Positions 41,289 to 48,520 of a DNA stretch of 48,520 nucleotides are shown piece by piece (position 1 is the first letter of the stretch; the number at the start of each line of letters is the position of its first letter). The translations under genes were made by a program, and so were the position numbers. Source of the stretch: Acidiphilium sp. Its GTDB lineage: Bacteria > Pseudomonadota > Alphaproteobacteria > Acetobacterales > Acetobacteraceae. The notes under the pieces are model-generated. The model did not search any database and was not told where the DNA came from. It worked only from the letters and a program-made list of their open reading frames with translations. The DNA lies in contig DAIDMG010000005.1 in the NCBI GenBank assembly GCA_027449105.1, positions 1 through 48,520 on the forward strand, read 5' to 3'.

Positions 41289-42302
41289 ATGGCAGACGTA
41301 ATTACGGCCGATGTGGCCATCGTTGGCGCCGGTCCGGTTGGGCTGTTCGCTGTTTTCCAATGCGGGATGTTGAAGATGTCGAGCGTGCTGATCGACGCGC
41401 TCGGCGAGGTCGGTGGGCAATGCACAGCGCTTTACCCCGAAAAGCCAATATACGATATTCCTGCCTATCCTGAGATTGCTGCCTCTGACCTGATCAGTCA
41501 TTTGGAGACGCAAATGGCGCCCTTCGCGCCTCCACGATTGCTCGGGCGCAGGGTCATCGAGCTTAAGGGACAAGCGGGTGAGTTCGTGCTTGGCACTGAC
41601 GGTGACGACATCATCCACGCTAAGGCCGTCATCATTGCGGCCGGCGCCGGAGCGTTCGGACCAAAACGTCCGCCGCTCGAAGATTTGGCTGCGTATGAAG
41701 CGTCCGGTGCCGTCCAATACTATGTGCGGAGGAAAGAAGCGCTACGCGGCAAGAGGATCGTCATTGCTGGCGGTGGGGACTCAGCCTTGGATTGGGCGCT
41801 TATCCTCAAAGACGTGGCCGCGTCGACAGCGATCGTACACCGACGTTCCAAGTTCCGAGCGGCGCCGGAAACCGCAGCCCAACTGGACGCAGCTGCTGCG
41901 AGCGGTGCGATCACGCTCGTAACCCCGTATCAATTGCATGCATTACATGGGCGCTCGGGAACTTTACATGCGGTTGAAGTCGTAGACCTAGATGGCGCGC
42001 GGAAAATGTTGGAGGCCGACGTTTTGCTGCCGTTTTTTGGCCTAGCAACGGATCTTGGGCCGATTGCGACCTGGGGCGTCGATCTTACTATGCATCGGGT
42101 CAGCGTTACGCCATCAAGTTGTGAGACCAACATCCATGGAATTTTTGCGATTGGTGATGTGGCCAATTATCCTGGCAAACTGAAGCTGATCCTGCAGGGT
42201 TTTTCGGAAGCAGCAGTAGCAGCCCATGCTATGTTCGGGATCGTTCATCCGGGCGAAGCCTTGCATTTCGAATATTCAACTTCAAAGGGTGTGACGCCGT
42301 GA
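41289..42302 (+). CDS. Ferredoxin-NADP reductase, thioredoxin-reductase-like type
   Basis: The protein of 337 residues has two dinucleotide folds: GAGPVGLFAVFQCG near the N-terminus (FAD) and IVIAGGGDSALDWAL in the middle (NADP). The region EVGGQCTALYPEKPIYDIPAYP is the signature of TrxR-like FNRs, and the CxxC of true thioredoxin reductases is absent. The C-terminal IHGIFAIGDVANYPGKLKLILQG is conserved. It supplies or draws electrons from ferredoxin. The overlap with the CPBP gene (GTGA) suggests co-translation with a membrane protease, an unusual pairing. Confidence 0.95.
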   Translation: MADVITADVAIVGAGPVGLFAVFQCGMLKMSSVLIDALGEVGGQCTALYPEKPIYDIPAYPEIAASDLISHLETQMAPFAPPRLLGRRVIELKGQAGEFVLGTDGDDIIHAKAVIIAAGAGAFGPKRPPLEDLAAYEASGAVQYYVRRKEALRGKRIVIAGGGDSALDWALILKDVAASTAIVHRRSKFRAAPETAAQLDAAAASGAITLVTPYQLHALHGRSGTLHAVEVVDLDGARKMLEADVLLPFFGLATDLGPIATWGVDLTMHRVSVTPSSCETNIHGIFAIGDVANYPGKLKLILQGFSEAAVAAHAMFGIVHPGEALHFEYSTSKGVTP

Positions 42303-43246
42303 GCGACTTGCTTCGCCACGTGTTCCGGAGGGGGGATAGCTTACGGACGCCGTGGCGCCTGTTATTATTTCTGACAATTTTTGGCATGGTATTAATTGCC
42401 GAGTTCGTCATAATCGTCCTCTACTTCGAATTTTTTGATTCCCATTTTCTTGCGATGATGAAGGCATATCGTCATGCCCATACGCGCATTGGGCCCGGCT
42501 TTGTGTTGGTTCAGGAGATACCGACGATAATCGCATATATTGCCGCTTTATCAGGCCTCGCGCGGATTGAGCGGCGTCGGATCCGCGATTATTTTTTGGA
42601 TGGCCCGCGGTTGTGGCCCTTGATGTTGGGGTTTTTTTGGGGTTTTGCTCTGCTCAACATGCTAATGGCGATTTTATGGCTCGATGGAAAAGTCACAGTT
42701 TCTCTCGCGGACCATGGTACGCTATCGATCCTGCACCATGGTACGATTTGGCTGGTTGCGTGTTTGTGCATCGCATTCGCCGAAGAAAATCTGTTTCGTG
42801 GATTTCTGTTGTTTACTCTGGAGCGGGCGATCCGGTTCTGGCCGGCAGCAATCCTCTTGGCAATCGGCTTTGGCCTCGCCCACGGGGAAAATCCGGGGGA
42901 GACCCCGATCGGGGAACTTTTTGCCGGGCTTTACGCTCTCGTGATCTGCTTGAGCATATACTACACGCGTTCACTGTGGTGGGCGATCGGCTATCATGCC
43001 GCATGGGATTGGTCTGAATCGTATCTGTATGGCACTGCGGACAGCGGCGTTGTTTCCAGTGGGCGATTGCTTACGAGCGTGCCTCGCGGCAACGTCTATC
43101 TAAGTGGCGGGCCGACAGGGCCGGAAGGAAGTTTATTTGCTATTGTTGCTATTGTCGTAACCGTCTTGGTAATCAGGCTAACTCTAAGGAATTCGTCCGC
43201 ACGGACTACAGAGTTTTGTCTTCCGGAAAATCAGCGCCTGGTTTGA
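42299..43246 (+). CDS. CPBP-family intramembrane metalloprotease
   Basis: This 315-residue integral membrane protein has about eight hydrophobic segments. The CPBP/Abi signature is visible: EE at 162-163 with R167 in FAEENLFRGFL, H195 in GLAHGENPG, and H233 in YHAAWDWSE. In the last motif an aspartate replaces the usual asparagine. Substrate and role are unknown; relatives in Gram-positives process prenylated peptides or give bacteriocin immunity, but no such gene is near. A GTG start overlaps the ferredoxin reductase stop. Its tail overlaps the convergent glycosyltransferase by 16 bases. Confidence 0.88.
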   Translation: MSDLLRHVFRRGDSLRTPWRLLLFLTIFGMVLIAEFVIIVLYFEFFDSHFLAMMKAYRHAHTRIGPGFVLVQEIPTIIAYIAALSGLARIERRRIRDYFLDGPRLWPLMLGFFWGFALLNMLMAILWLDGKVTVSLADHGTLSILHHGTIWLVACLCIAFAEENLFRGFLLFTLERAIRFWPAAILLAIGFGLAHGENPGETPIGELFAGLYALVICLSIYYTRSLWWAIGYHAAWDWSESYLYGTADSGVVSSGRLLTSVPRGNVYLSGGPTGPEGSLFAIVAIVVTVLVIRLTLRNSSARTTEFCLPENQRLV

Positions 43247-44754
43247 CGAGGCCAGCCCAGAAGATCGTGGCCGTAAAGCAGCGGCACGGTGAGCAAGATA
43301 GTGCCATGATGGACGACCTGCATCGGCGGGATTGCAGTCAGACTTTTGAACCGACCGGCGTATTCGGCCCTGATCGCAGGAACCGCACCTGGCATTGCGG
43401 CGATCAGGACATCGTGACCAATCAACGATCGTGGCGGATGAGTGAACCCAAATTCGTGAGGGTCTCCGCCGAAAACAGTTACCGGAATGTTAGGCCCAAG
43501 CGCGTAGCCAATTTTTCCCGCGAAGAACCAGCGCATGGCGGCGATGACCAAATTATGATTCTGTGCAAAGCCGCGCCGAACGAATTGAGTTCGCAAACTG
43601 GTCCAGTCGGCGGCTTGAATTTCCGGAGAGTGACCAGCAGAAAAAAAGGAATTAAATCCTGGAACGACGTCAAAGCTAATTTCCCCTGCGATAAACAGTG
43701 CGGCTGCAGCAAGCAGGAGTCCGGTTCCTATCGCAGTACGGTGTACGGCAGTCTGAAACCGTCCTGTTAATTCAGAGATCCACGCGCCTAACAGTGGAAA
43801 AAGCATCAGGTATCCGGGGGCGGCCCAATGGTAGAGGATCTTGCGAGACGACCATACGGCTACGAGCGAAAACAGCACTACAGGTATAATGGCTAACATC
43901 GCCAGGAAACGGAAGCGGCGGTCGGCGTCGAACCTGAACCCTCGCAGCATCAGCCAGATCTGCGGACCAAAAATCCATGGAAGGACAAACAGCGCTTCGC
44001 CCGCCCAAACGATAAATGGCCGCAGCGGGTGAAATGAGGTGCCGATGGCTCGACTCCCCTGAAAGCCAAAGGAGATCCATCCGTGCTGCGCATTCCAGAT
44101 TAGCACCGGGGAAAAGAAAAGAATCGCGATTGCTCCGGCCACCCACGGCCAAGCGGTCGCAAGGCTGCGGCGCCCGCCTGCGTCGAACGCCAGAAACAAC
44201 AGCGCGCCCATGGCCACGAGCGCAGCGCTGTATTTGGCGTCCATCGCAAGTCCGAGACAGGCGCCTGCAATAAGCCAGTGTCCTGCGCGAGGTTCAGCGC
44301 GCATTTCGGGGTTGCCTATCCCAAGTGCGGAGGCCAGGGCCCACGCGGAGGCAAGAAGGAAAAAATCGAGCGGCCCGTCAGGCAAAACCCACGTTCCGAA
44401 AGCAAGTGAAAACACCGGCGAAAGATTAAGGGTAATGACCGCCCATAGCGCAGCCTTGGACGAAAAAAGCCGTCGTGTCAGACCAAACATCAGGGCAGAC
44501 GTGCCCACGAACATCAGGATAAACGGCAACCGTACGACGATGGGCGTATCCAGGCCGGTAACATGTCGGATCGCTAGCTCCATCCACCAGGAAACCGGTG
44601 GATGGTCAAAATACGAGAGATGAAAGCTGTTCGCTGACGCGACCATATAGCTTTCATCGATACCAAGCCCCATGCCTAGGCCGAGCAGCAGCCGAATGGA
44701 AGTGGCCAACAGGACAACAAGCGCGGCTTGGCGCGCGGGCGATAGATGCTTCAT
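43231..44754 (-). CDS. GT39/ArnT-like integral membrane glycosyltransferase
   Basis: This 507-residue protein has a long run of membrane segments. The N-terminal GLGIDESYMVASANS carries the catalytic-type aspartate (D33) followed by YFDHPPVSWWMELAIR, the pattern of dolichyl-phosphate-mannose-protein-mannosyltransferase/ArnT-like enzymes (PMT_2). They use polyprenyl-phosphate sugars on the periplasmic side to modify lipid A or proteins. The acceptor is not readable. A lipid-linked-sugar transferase is a plausible partner for the lipid A genes at 25-29 kb. Confidence 0.88.
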   Translation of the reverse strand: MKHLSPARQAALVVLLATSIRLLLGLGMGLGIDESYMVASANSFHLSYFDHPPVSWWMELAIRHVTGLDTPIVVRLPFILMFVGTSALMFGLTRRLFSSKAALWAVITLNLSPVFSLAFGTWVLPDGPLDFFLLASAWALASALGIGNPEMRAEPRAGHWLIAGACLGLAMDAKYSAALVAMGALLFLAFDAGGRRSLATAWPWVAGAIAILFFSPVLIWNAQHGWISFGFQGSRAIGTSFHPLRPFIVWAGEALFVLPWIFGPQIWLMLRGFRFDADRRFRFLAMLAIIPVVLFSLVAVWSSRKILYHWAAPGYLMLFPLLGAWISELTGRFQTAVHRTAIGTGLLLAAAALFIAGEISFDVVPGFNSFFSAGHSPEIQAADWTSLRTQFVRRGFAQNHNLVIAAMRWFFAGKIGYALGPNIPVTVFGGDPHEFGFTHPPRSLIGHDVLIAAMPGAVPAIRAEYAGRFKSLTAIPPMQVVHHGTILLTVPLLYGHDLLGWPRQTRR

Positions 44755-44976
44755 GATTGATGCCGATGGGCGAGGATGAGGTGGTGGTCAAGGTATTGTC
44801 ACTAAAGTCTGAAACGAAGCGTCGCATTTTTGCACAAGCTGACGTTGCCACAGCCTGTCCGAGACTGTAGCGCGAGAAGGTCTGCGGCATAGCTGTGAAG
44901 GTCGATGGTCGATCAATCGCAACTTCTTGCGCGTTGGCAACTTTGTTTCTAGCCGGGCTCCTGCCATGTCATACGC
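44755..44976. promoter_or_regulatory. Divergent region between the glycosyltransferase and cytochrome c genes
   Basis: About 220 bases with no gene. Promoters in both directions are expected. I see no motif I can name. Confidence 0.4.
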
Positions 44977-45441
44977 ATGCGATCAAAAATAGCTGCCGGC
45001 GATTCCCTGCTACGAATGCTTTGGTTTTGGAAGCAGTTGTCGTTGACAAAGTGCTTCAATGCCTACCGTCCGGGTGAGCCACCGTCGTCGCCCAGAATCT
45101 GCTTTCTTTTTGTGGCGGCATTTGCTCTGGTGGCTGCCGTTTCACCTCGCCTGGGCGCAGACCAGATGCTCCAACTTGGTGCAGGCATCGTCAGCCATGG
45201 TACAAAAGCGGGGGCGTTGCCGTGTATGGCCTGTCACGGTGCCATGCTCGAAGGTAATGCTGCAATTGGTGCGCCACGTCTCGCCGGTCTTCCCGTTGCC
45301 ACGACCTATGCGGCTTTGGACAGAATCGCGGCAGGGCGCCTAGGTAAAAACTATGTTATGCGAGATGTTGCCAAGGCGCTAACGGAGCGCCAAAAAACCG
45401 CGATTGCCACATATCTGGCCTCGCTCGCGCCAAAACATTGA
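44977..45441 (+). CDS. Class I cytochrome c (c553-like), membrane-anchored or exported
   Basis: The 154-residue protein has one heme-binding CMACH motif (C83, C86, H87), followed by a methionine region near YVMRDVAKAL and a C-terminal helix. Residues 41-60 (ICFLFVAAFALVAAVSPRLG) act as a signal or anchor. The N-terminal 40 residues look unlike a signal peptide, so the start may be ATG 45016 or later. It is convergent with a SCO gene, which hints at a role in a copper/heme electron chain, but no oxidase genes are present in the window. Confidence 0.85.
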   Translation: MRSKIAAGDSLLRMLWFWKQLSLTKCFNAYRPGEPPSSPRICFLFVAAFALVAAVSPRLGADQMLQLGAGIVSHGTKAGALPCMACHGAMLEGNAAIGAPRLAGLPVATTYAALDRIAAGRLGKNYVMRDVAKALTERQKTAIATYLASLAPKH

Positions 45442-45497
45442 TGCGTGGGTTGGACGTCTTCAGTCCGGTGTGGACTGGGACGATTTTCGTGTGCCGC

Positions 45498-45541
45498 GAG
45501 ATGGCATTGCGTCGAATCCGGGATCAACACAATGCCATCTC
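45498..45541. terminator. Perfect 12-bp inverted repeat between cytochrome c and SCO
   Basis: GAGATGGCATTG and CAATGCCATCTC are exact reverse complements separated by 20 bases. They lie between two convergent stop codons (45441 and 45571), the place of a bidirectional terminator. No T-run follows on either side, so an operator or a decayed mobile element end are alternatives. Confidence 0.55.
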
Positions 45542-45570
45542 CCGATGAGCGAGTGAAGCGGAAACGTTGC

Positions 45571-46245
45571 TCAACCGCGCGCAGCGAGCCAGGTAAAGAA
45601 AGACGGTCTCGGTGGAGCATTCACCAGCGCCTTCAGCTTGTTGACGATCAAGTCATAATTCGGGTGTTGCGTGACCCCCAACCGAGCAATCAGATATCGC
45701 GCATTTCCGTGTGGGCCAAAGACGTAAATCGACGAGGAATGCGTTACCTTATACCTACGCGGATCAGTCGAGCGATGCACCGAAAAAACAACCCTATAAC
45801 GACGCGCCAACGAGTACAGCTGGTTTGGGTCCCCGCGTAGCCCTTGGAATCGCGGATCGAATAAAGCGAGATATTTCTTCAGTCCCGCGAGGCGGTCGCG
45901 ATGCGGGTCAACGGTCACGAAGAGAAATGCGATGCGGTCTGCATTGCGTCCCAAGTGCTCAAAGATCCGGCGAATTTTGTAGAGTGTGTCTGGGCATACA
46001 TCGGGACAATTCGTATAGCCGAAGTACAACATTACAACCTTGCCGCGAAAATTCGTGGCCGATACCGGTTGTCTGGTAGAAGCTTCGCGCATCCGAAATT
46101 GCAGCGGCGGCAGCATTCCTGCGATGTCGATTACATCGCGCCTGGCGGCATGGCCCTGCGCCACAGTCCCAAGAACGAGGGCTATGGCACCAAAAAACAA
46201 GAGGGGGCGAGGAATTCCGAAAAGCATCTGCTTATTGTGCCGCAT
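45571..46245 (-). CDS. SCO1/SenC-family copper chaperone
   Basis: This thioredoxin-fold protein assembles the Cu-A site of cytochrome oxidase or acts as a redox sensor. The copper motif CxxxC is in YTNCPDVCPDTL (C80, C84) and the conserved histidine in VTHSSSIYVFG. The ORF track opens at a TTG (46263); I prefer ATG 46245, which gives 224 residues with an N-terminal anchor (LLFFGAIALVLGTVAQ). The divergent fumC lies only about 80 bases away. Confidence 0.93.
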   Translation of the reverse strand: MRHNKQMLFGIPRPLLFFGAIALVLGTVAQGHAARRDVIDIAGMLPPLQFRMREASTRQPVSATNFRGKVVMLYFGYTNCPDVCPDTLYKIRRIFEHLGRNADRIAFLFVTVDPHRDRLAGLKKYLALFDPRFQGLRGDPNQLYSLARRYRVVFSVHRSTDPRRYKVTHSSSIYVFGPHGNARYLIARLGVTQHPNYDLIVNKLKALVNAPPRPSFFTWLAARG

Positions 46246-46324
46246 ATTGACGTCTGGCTGCAATCACTTGCAGTTTGCTATCTTGTGGAAGATCATCCGC
46301 GGTTGAATCTTGTGGGAGATCATC

Positions 46325-47779
46325 ATGTCCCAGCAGAACGATACGAAGTTCCATGATCTGCCCATCGGCATTGCTGCGGCAGGCGTTCGGATTGAAAGCG
46401 ACTCAATGGGTGAGATCGCGGTTCCTGCCGAGCATTACTGGGGCGCCCAAACTGCTCGGGCACTGGTTCATTTCGCGATCGGCACCGAGCGGCTTCCGCC
46501 CGCACTCTATCACGCTTACGGCATTGTCAAACGTGCGGCTGCGGAAGTGAACGCAAGTGGGGGACACCTGCCGGAGTACAAGGCACATGCTATCATTCAC
46601 GCGGCCGGCGAGGTCGCTTCTGGTGCGCTTGATGATGAGTTTCCCCTGAGCATGTGGCAAACCGGCTCCGGGACCCAGACCAACATGAACGTCAACGAGG
46701 TGATTGCCAATCGCGCCATACAGCTGCTCGGCGGCAGAATTGGGTCGAAAAGTCCGGTTCACCCGAATGATGACGTCAACATGGCGCAGTCTTCCAATGA
46801 TTCTTTTCCGACGGCCACGCACGTCGCGACGGCGCTTGCCATTCAGCGGCAGGTCCGCCCGGCAGTCGTGACGCTTGCCGACACGATTGAGCGTAAGTCG
46901 TCGGAATGGATCGATGTCGTAAAGATTGGCAGAACCCATTTGATGGATGCGGTTCCACTAACGGTAGGTCAGGAATGGTCTGGTTGGGCGGCTCAGCTCC
47001 GCTCTACGTTGGCAGTGCTCGACAGGAATTGCGCTGGACTTTTTGACCTTGCGGCCGGTGGTACTGCCGTTGGCACGGGCACGAACGCACCCCCAGGGTT
47101 TTCGCGCGCCATTGCCGCTCGCATAAGCGAACTCACCGGGCTCCCGTTTCGCAGTGCGCCGAACAAATTCGCCGGCCTCGCGGGCTTGGATGCATTGGCG
47201 GCGACGATGGCAGGGTTACGGGGCATTGCCATTGCGCTGATCAAAATTGCCAATGACCTGCGTTGGTTAGGTTCGGGCCCACGCTGCGGCATTGGCGAAG
47301 TGCGACTTCCCGAGAATGAGCCTGGCTCTTCGATCATGCCGGGCAAGATCAATCCGACGCAGTGCGAGGCAATCATAATGATCGGTACCCAGATACTCGG
47401 CCTCGATGCCGCCGTGGCGAGCGCGGCCGGTCAGGGTAATTTCCAACTCAATGTCATGCGACCGCTTGCGGCCTATAATCTGCTGACGTCGGCCCAACTC
47501 ATTGCTGATGGCACGAGCGTTTTTCGCACGTACACTGTCGAGGGAGTGGAACTCAACAGGGAGCGAATTGCCGAATTTCTCGACCGATCGTTAATGCTCG
47601 TGACGGCTCTCTCTCCGATCATCGGATATGATCAAGCGGCGAAGATTGCTCATGAAGCTTATCGCCAGGGAATCGGTCTTCGCGACGCAGCTCTTGCCTC
47701 GGGTCTCGTCGACAGGGACACATTTGATAAAGCTGTCGATCCGGCTGCGATGACCGGGCACGGTTTCTCCGGAGCCTAA
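46325..47779 (+). CDS. fumC: Fumarate hydratase class II
   Basis: It interconverts fumarate and malate in the citric acid cycle without an iron-sulfur cluster. The superfamily signature GSSIMPGKINPTQCEA is exact. TGSGTQTNMNVNEVIANRA and VHPNDDVNMAQSSNDSFPTA are typical of FumC rather than aspartase. The ORF track starts at GTG 46310, but ATG 46325 with GGGAG a few bases upstream is the true start; it gives 484 residues. It stands alone, right next to the IS-derived pseudogene. Confidence 0.97.
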   Translation: MSQQNDTKFHDLPIGIAAAGVRIESDSMGEIAVPAEHYWGAQTARALVHFAIGTERLPPALYHAYGIVKRAAAEVNASGGHLPEYKAHAIIHAAGEVASGALDDEFPLSMWQTGSGTQTNMNVNEVIANRAIQLLGGRIGSKSPVHPNDDVNMAQSSNDSFPTATHVATALAIQRQVRPAVVTLADTIERKSSEWIDVVKIGRTHLMDAVPLTVGQEWSGWAAQLRSTLAVLDRNCAGLFDLAAGGTAVGTGTNAPPGFSRAIAARISELTGLPFRSAPNKFAGLAGLDALAATMAGLRGIAIALIKIANDLRWLGSGPRCGIGEVRLPENEPGSSIMPGKINPTQCEAIIMIGTQILGLDAAVASAAGQGNFQLNVMRPLAAYNLLTSAQLIADGTSVFRTYTVEGVELNRERIAEFLDRSLMLVTALSPIIGYDQAAKIAHEAYRQGIGLRDAALASGLVDRDTFDKAVDPAAMTGHGFSGA

Positions 47780-47802
47780 CCGGAAGGATCATGCGAAGTC
47801 TT

Positions 47803-47843
47803 GGGAACTATCAAGTTGCCGTAGCAAGCACCAGATGTGGTAC
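47803..47843 (-). repeat. Right end of the tnpB element with hairpin, right copy
   Basis: This stretch holds the same GGGAACTATC boundary and the GCACCAGATGTGGTAC hairpin seen at 18957-18997, on the same strand. The stem is damaged in one arm. In a functional element it would be the right end recognised by TnpA and the 3' part of the omega RNA scaffold, with the guide taken from the flanking sequence at 47783-47802. Confidence 0.65.
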
Positions 47844-48224
47844 TTTGGTCTGACCTGACATCGGAGCCGCGTTACCTTTTTCCGCACCGAAGTATGGGTT
47901 GTGCAATCGCGGGTCGGCGGTGGAACCCCTCCCACCGGATCGGGTGCTGAGCCCCCTGCGCTCGCGGAACTGGCGGACCAATTCGGCGAGGATTGACGCT
48001 TTTGACTGGAACACGGAACCGATAGACAACGCACGGCGCTGTCCGATGTTCCGTGCGGCATTGACATCGGCGTGCATTTGAGTGCCGCAGCACAGGCACC
48101 GGAAGGTGCTTTGTGAAGGGCGATTTCGTTTATCCACGTAGCCGCAGCATGAACATGTCTGCGACGTGTAGGCAGGACTCACTTCTTCCGAGGTGATCCC
48201 GAAGCGATCTTCGAAGTCGGCCAG
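47844..48224 (-). pseudogene. C-terminal fragment of TnpB (IS200/IS605 family)
   Basis: The minus frame reads LADFEDRFGIT then SPAYTSQTCSCCGYVDKRNRP, FRCLCCGTQMHADVNAARNIG. These are the TnpB zinc finger (four cysteines in CSCCG and CLCCG) and the RuvC-III aspartate of HADVNAARN. The RuvC-I and RuvC-II parts are absent, so no nuclease can form. The stop codon present in the left copy (GRFST) is lost here, and the frame continues through the right end. It is joined in frame to an IS1595 transposase fragment. Confidence 0.8.
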
Positions 48225-48520
48225 CTTGGCCCGCTTCCGAGGCGGCGCACATGCATACATCTCGCCGATCTCGACCACGCCTGAAAGGATGGGATTCGGT
48301 TCCGCCATCATGAGGCGAATCCGATGACCAAGATGCCACGCAGTTGCGTTGGAAACACCAGGCATCTCGCTCAGCTTCATGGCGGAGACGCCCTTTGACG
48401 AGGACACGATAAGGTAAATCGCGTGCGCCCATGTCAGCAGCGGCAGATGCGTCCGGTGCATCGGCGTCTCCGCCGTCACCGAGAACTGATGGTGACATGC
48501 GATACAGTTCCAGCGACGCG
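48225..48520 (-). pseudogene. Degenerate IS1595 transposase fragment, cut by the right edge
   Basis: It reads from the right edge as RRWNCIACHHQFSVTAETPMH and continues to APPRKRAK. Roughly three quarters of residues match the left-edge transposase over about 97 positions. The catalytic aspartate motif EIDEMD has become EIGEMY, so it could not act. Match to the left copy ends at RKRAK, where the TnpB fragment begins in the same frame. The N-terminal part lies outside the window. Confidence 0.8.

Noticed and set aside
42711-42749. Direct repeat ACCATGGTACG inside the CPBP gene
   Set aside because: It only encodes two nearby HGT tripeptides in frame; it is probably coincidence.

Overview
The window looks like chromosome from an alphaproteobacterium, most likely Rhodospirillales/Acetobacteraceae. 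The evidence is the combination of several clusters with typical alphaproteobacterial membership and order: pyrB-pyrC-plsY-(dprA)-topA, rpmF-plsX-fabH-ihfA-merR, metG-holB-tmk-rlpA-mltB, alphaproteobacterial-type addB-addA, and a hopanoid hpnABCDE run. Most of the 48.5 kb is dense core metabolism with ATGA/GTGA start-stop overlaps. The taxonomic call is inference from content, not from a database search.

Layout from left to right. Positions 1-623 hold the 5' part of an IS1595-type transposase that leaves the window. Next, on the minus strand, come topA, a decayed 3' piece of dprA, plsY, a dihydroorotase-like pyrC that has lost its metal ligands, and pyrB. On the plus strand follow rpmF, plsX, fabH, ihfA, a merR regulator and a ScsB/DsbD-type reductant transporter. 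The minus strand then carries metG, holB, tmk, an RlpA-like lipoprotein, mltB and a DsbA/FrnE-type protein. At 18.96-19.2 kb lies a relic of a tnpB 3' end with its right-end hairpin. A TPP riboswitch and thiC-thiO-thiS-thiG follow on the plus strand. The minus strand continues with an APC permease, the lipid A block (acyltransferase, waaA, lpxK, lpxL), the hopanoid block hpnA-B-C-D-E, and addA, addB and tsaE. The right part has a ferredoxin-NADP reductase and a CPBP protease (+), a GT39-type glycosyltransferase (-), cytochrome c (+), SCO (-) and fumC (+). The window ends in a chimeric IS1595-TnpB pseudogene.

How the genes work together. Outer-membrane building dominates: plsX, plsY and fabH feed acyl chains and phospholipid; waaA, lpxK and lpxL build lipid A-Kdo; hpnC, hpnD and hpnE make squalene for hopanoids, with hpnA and hpnB acting on side chains. 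Four overlapping starts and stops plus short gaps place tsaE, addB, addA and hpnABCDE in one probable read-through unit of about 12 kb. Thiamine synthesis is under a TPP riboswitch, but thiE is not next to thiG.

Novelty. I see no complete undescribed defence or mobile system. The most unusual items are the in-frame IS1595-TnpB chimera, two copies of the same TnpB right end (possible omega-RNA relics), the metal-ligand-less PyrC, and signs of erosion: the dprA relic, and partners I would expect that are absent (rnr, yceD/DUF177, a PBP5-type gene, thiE).
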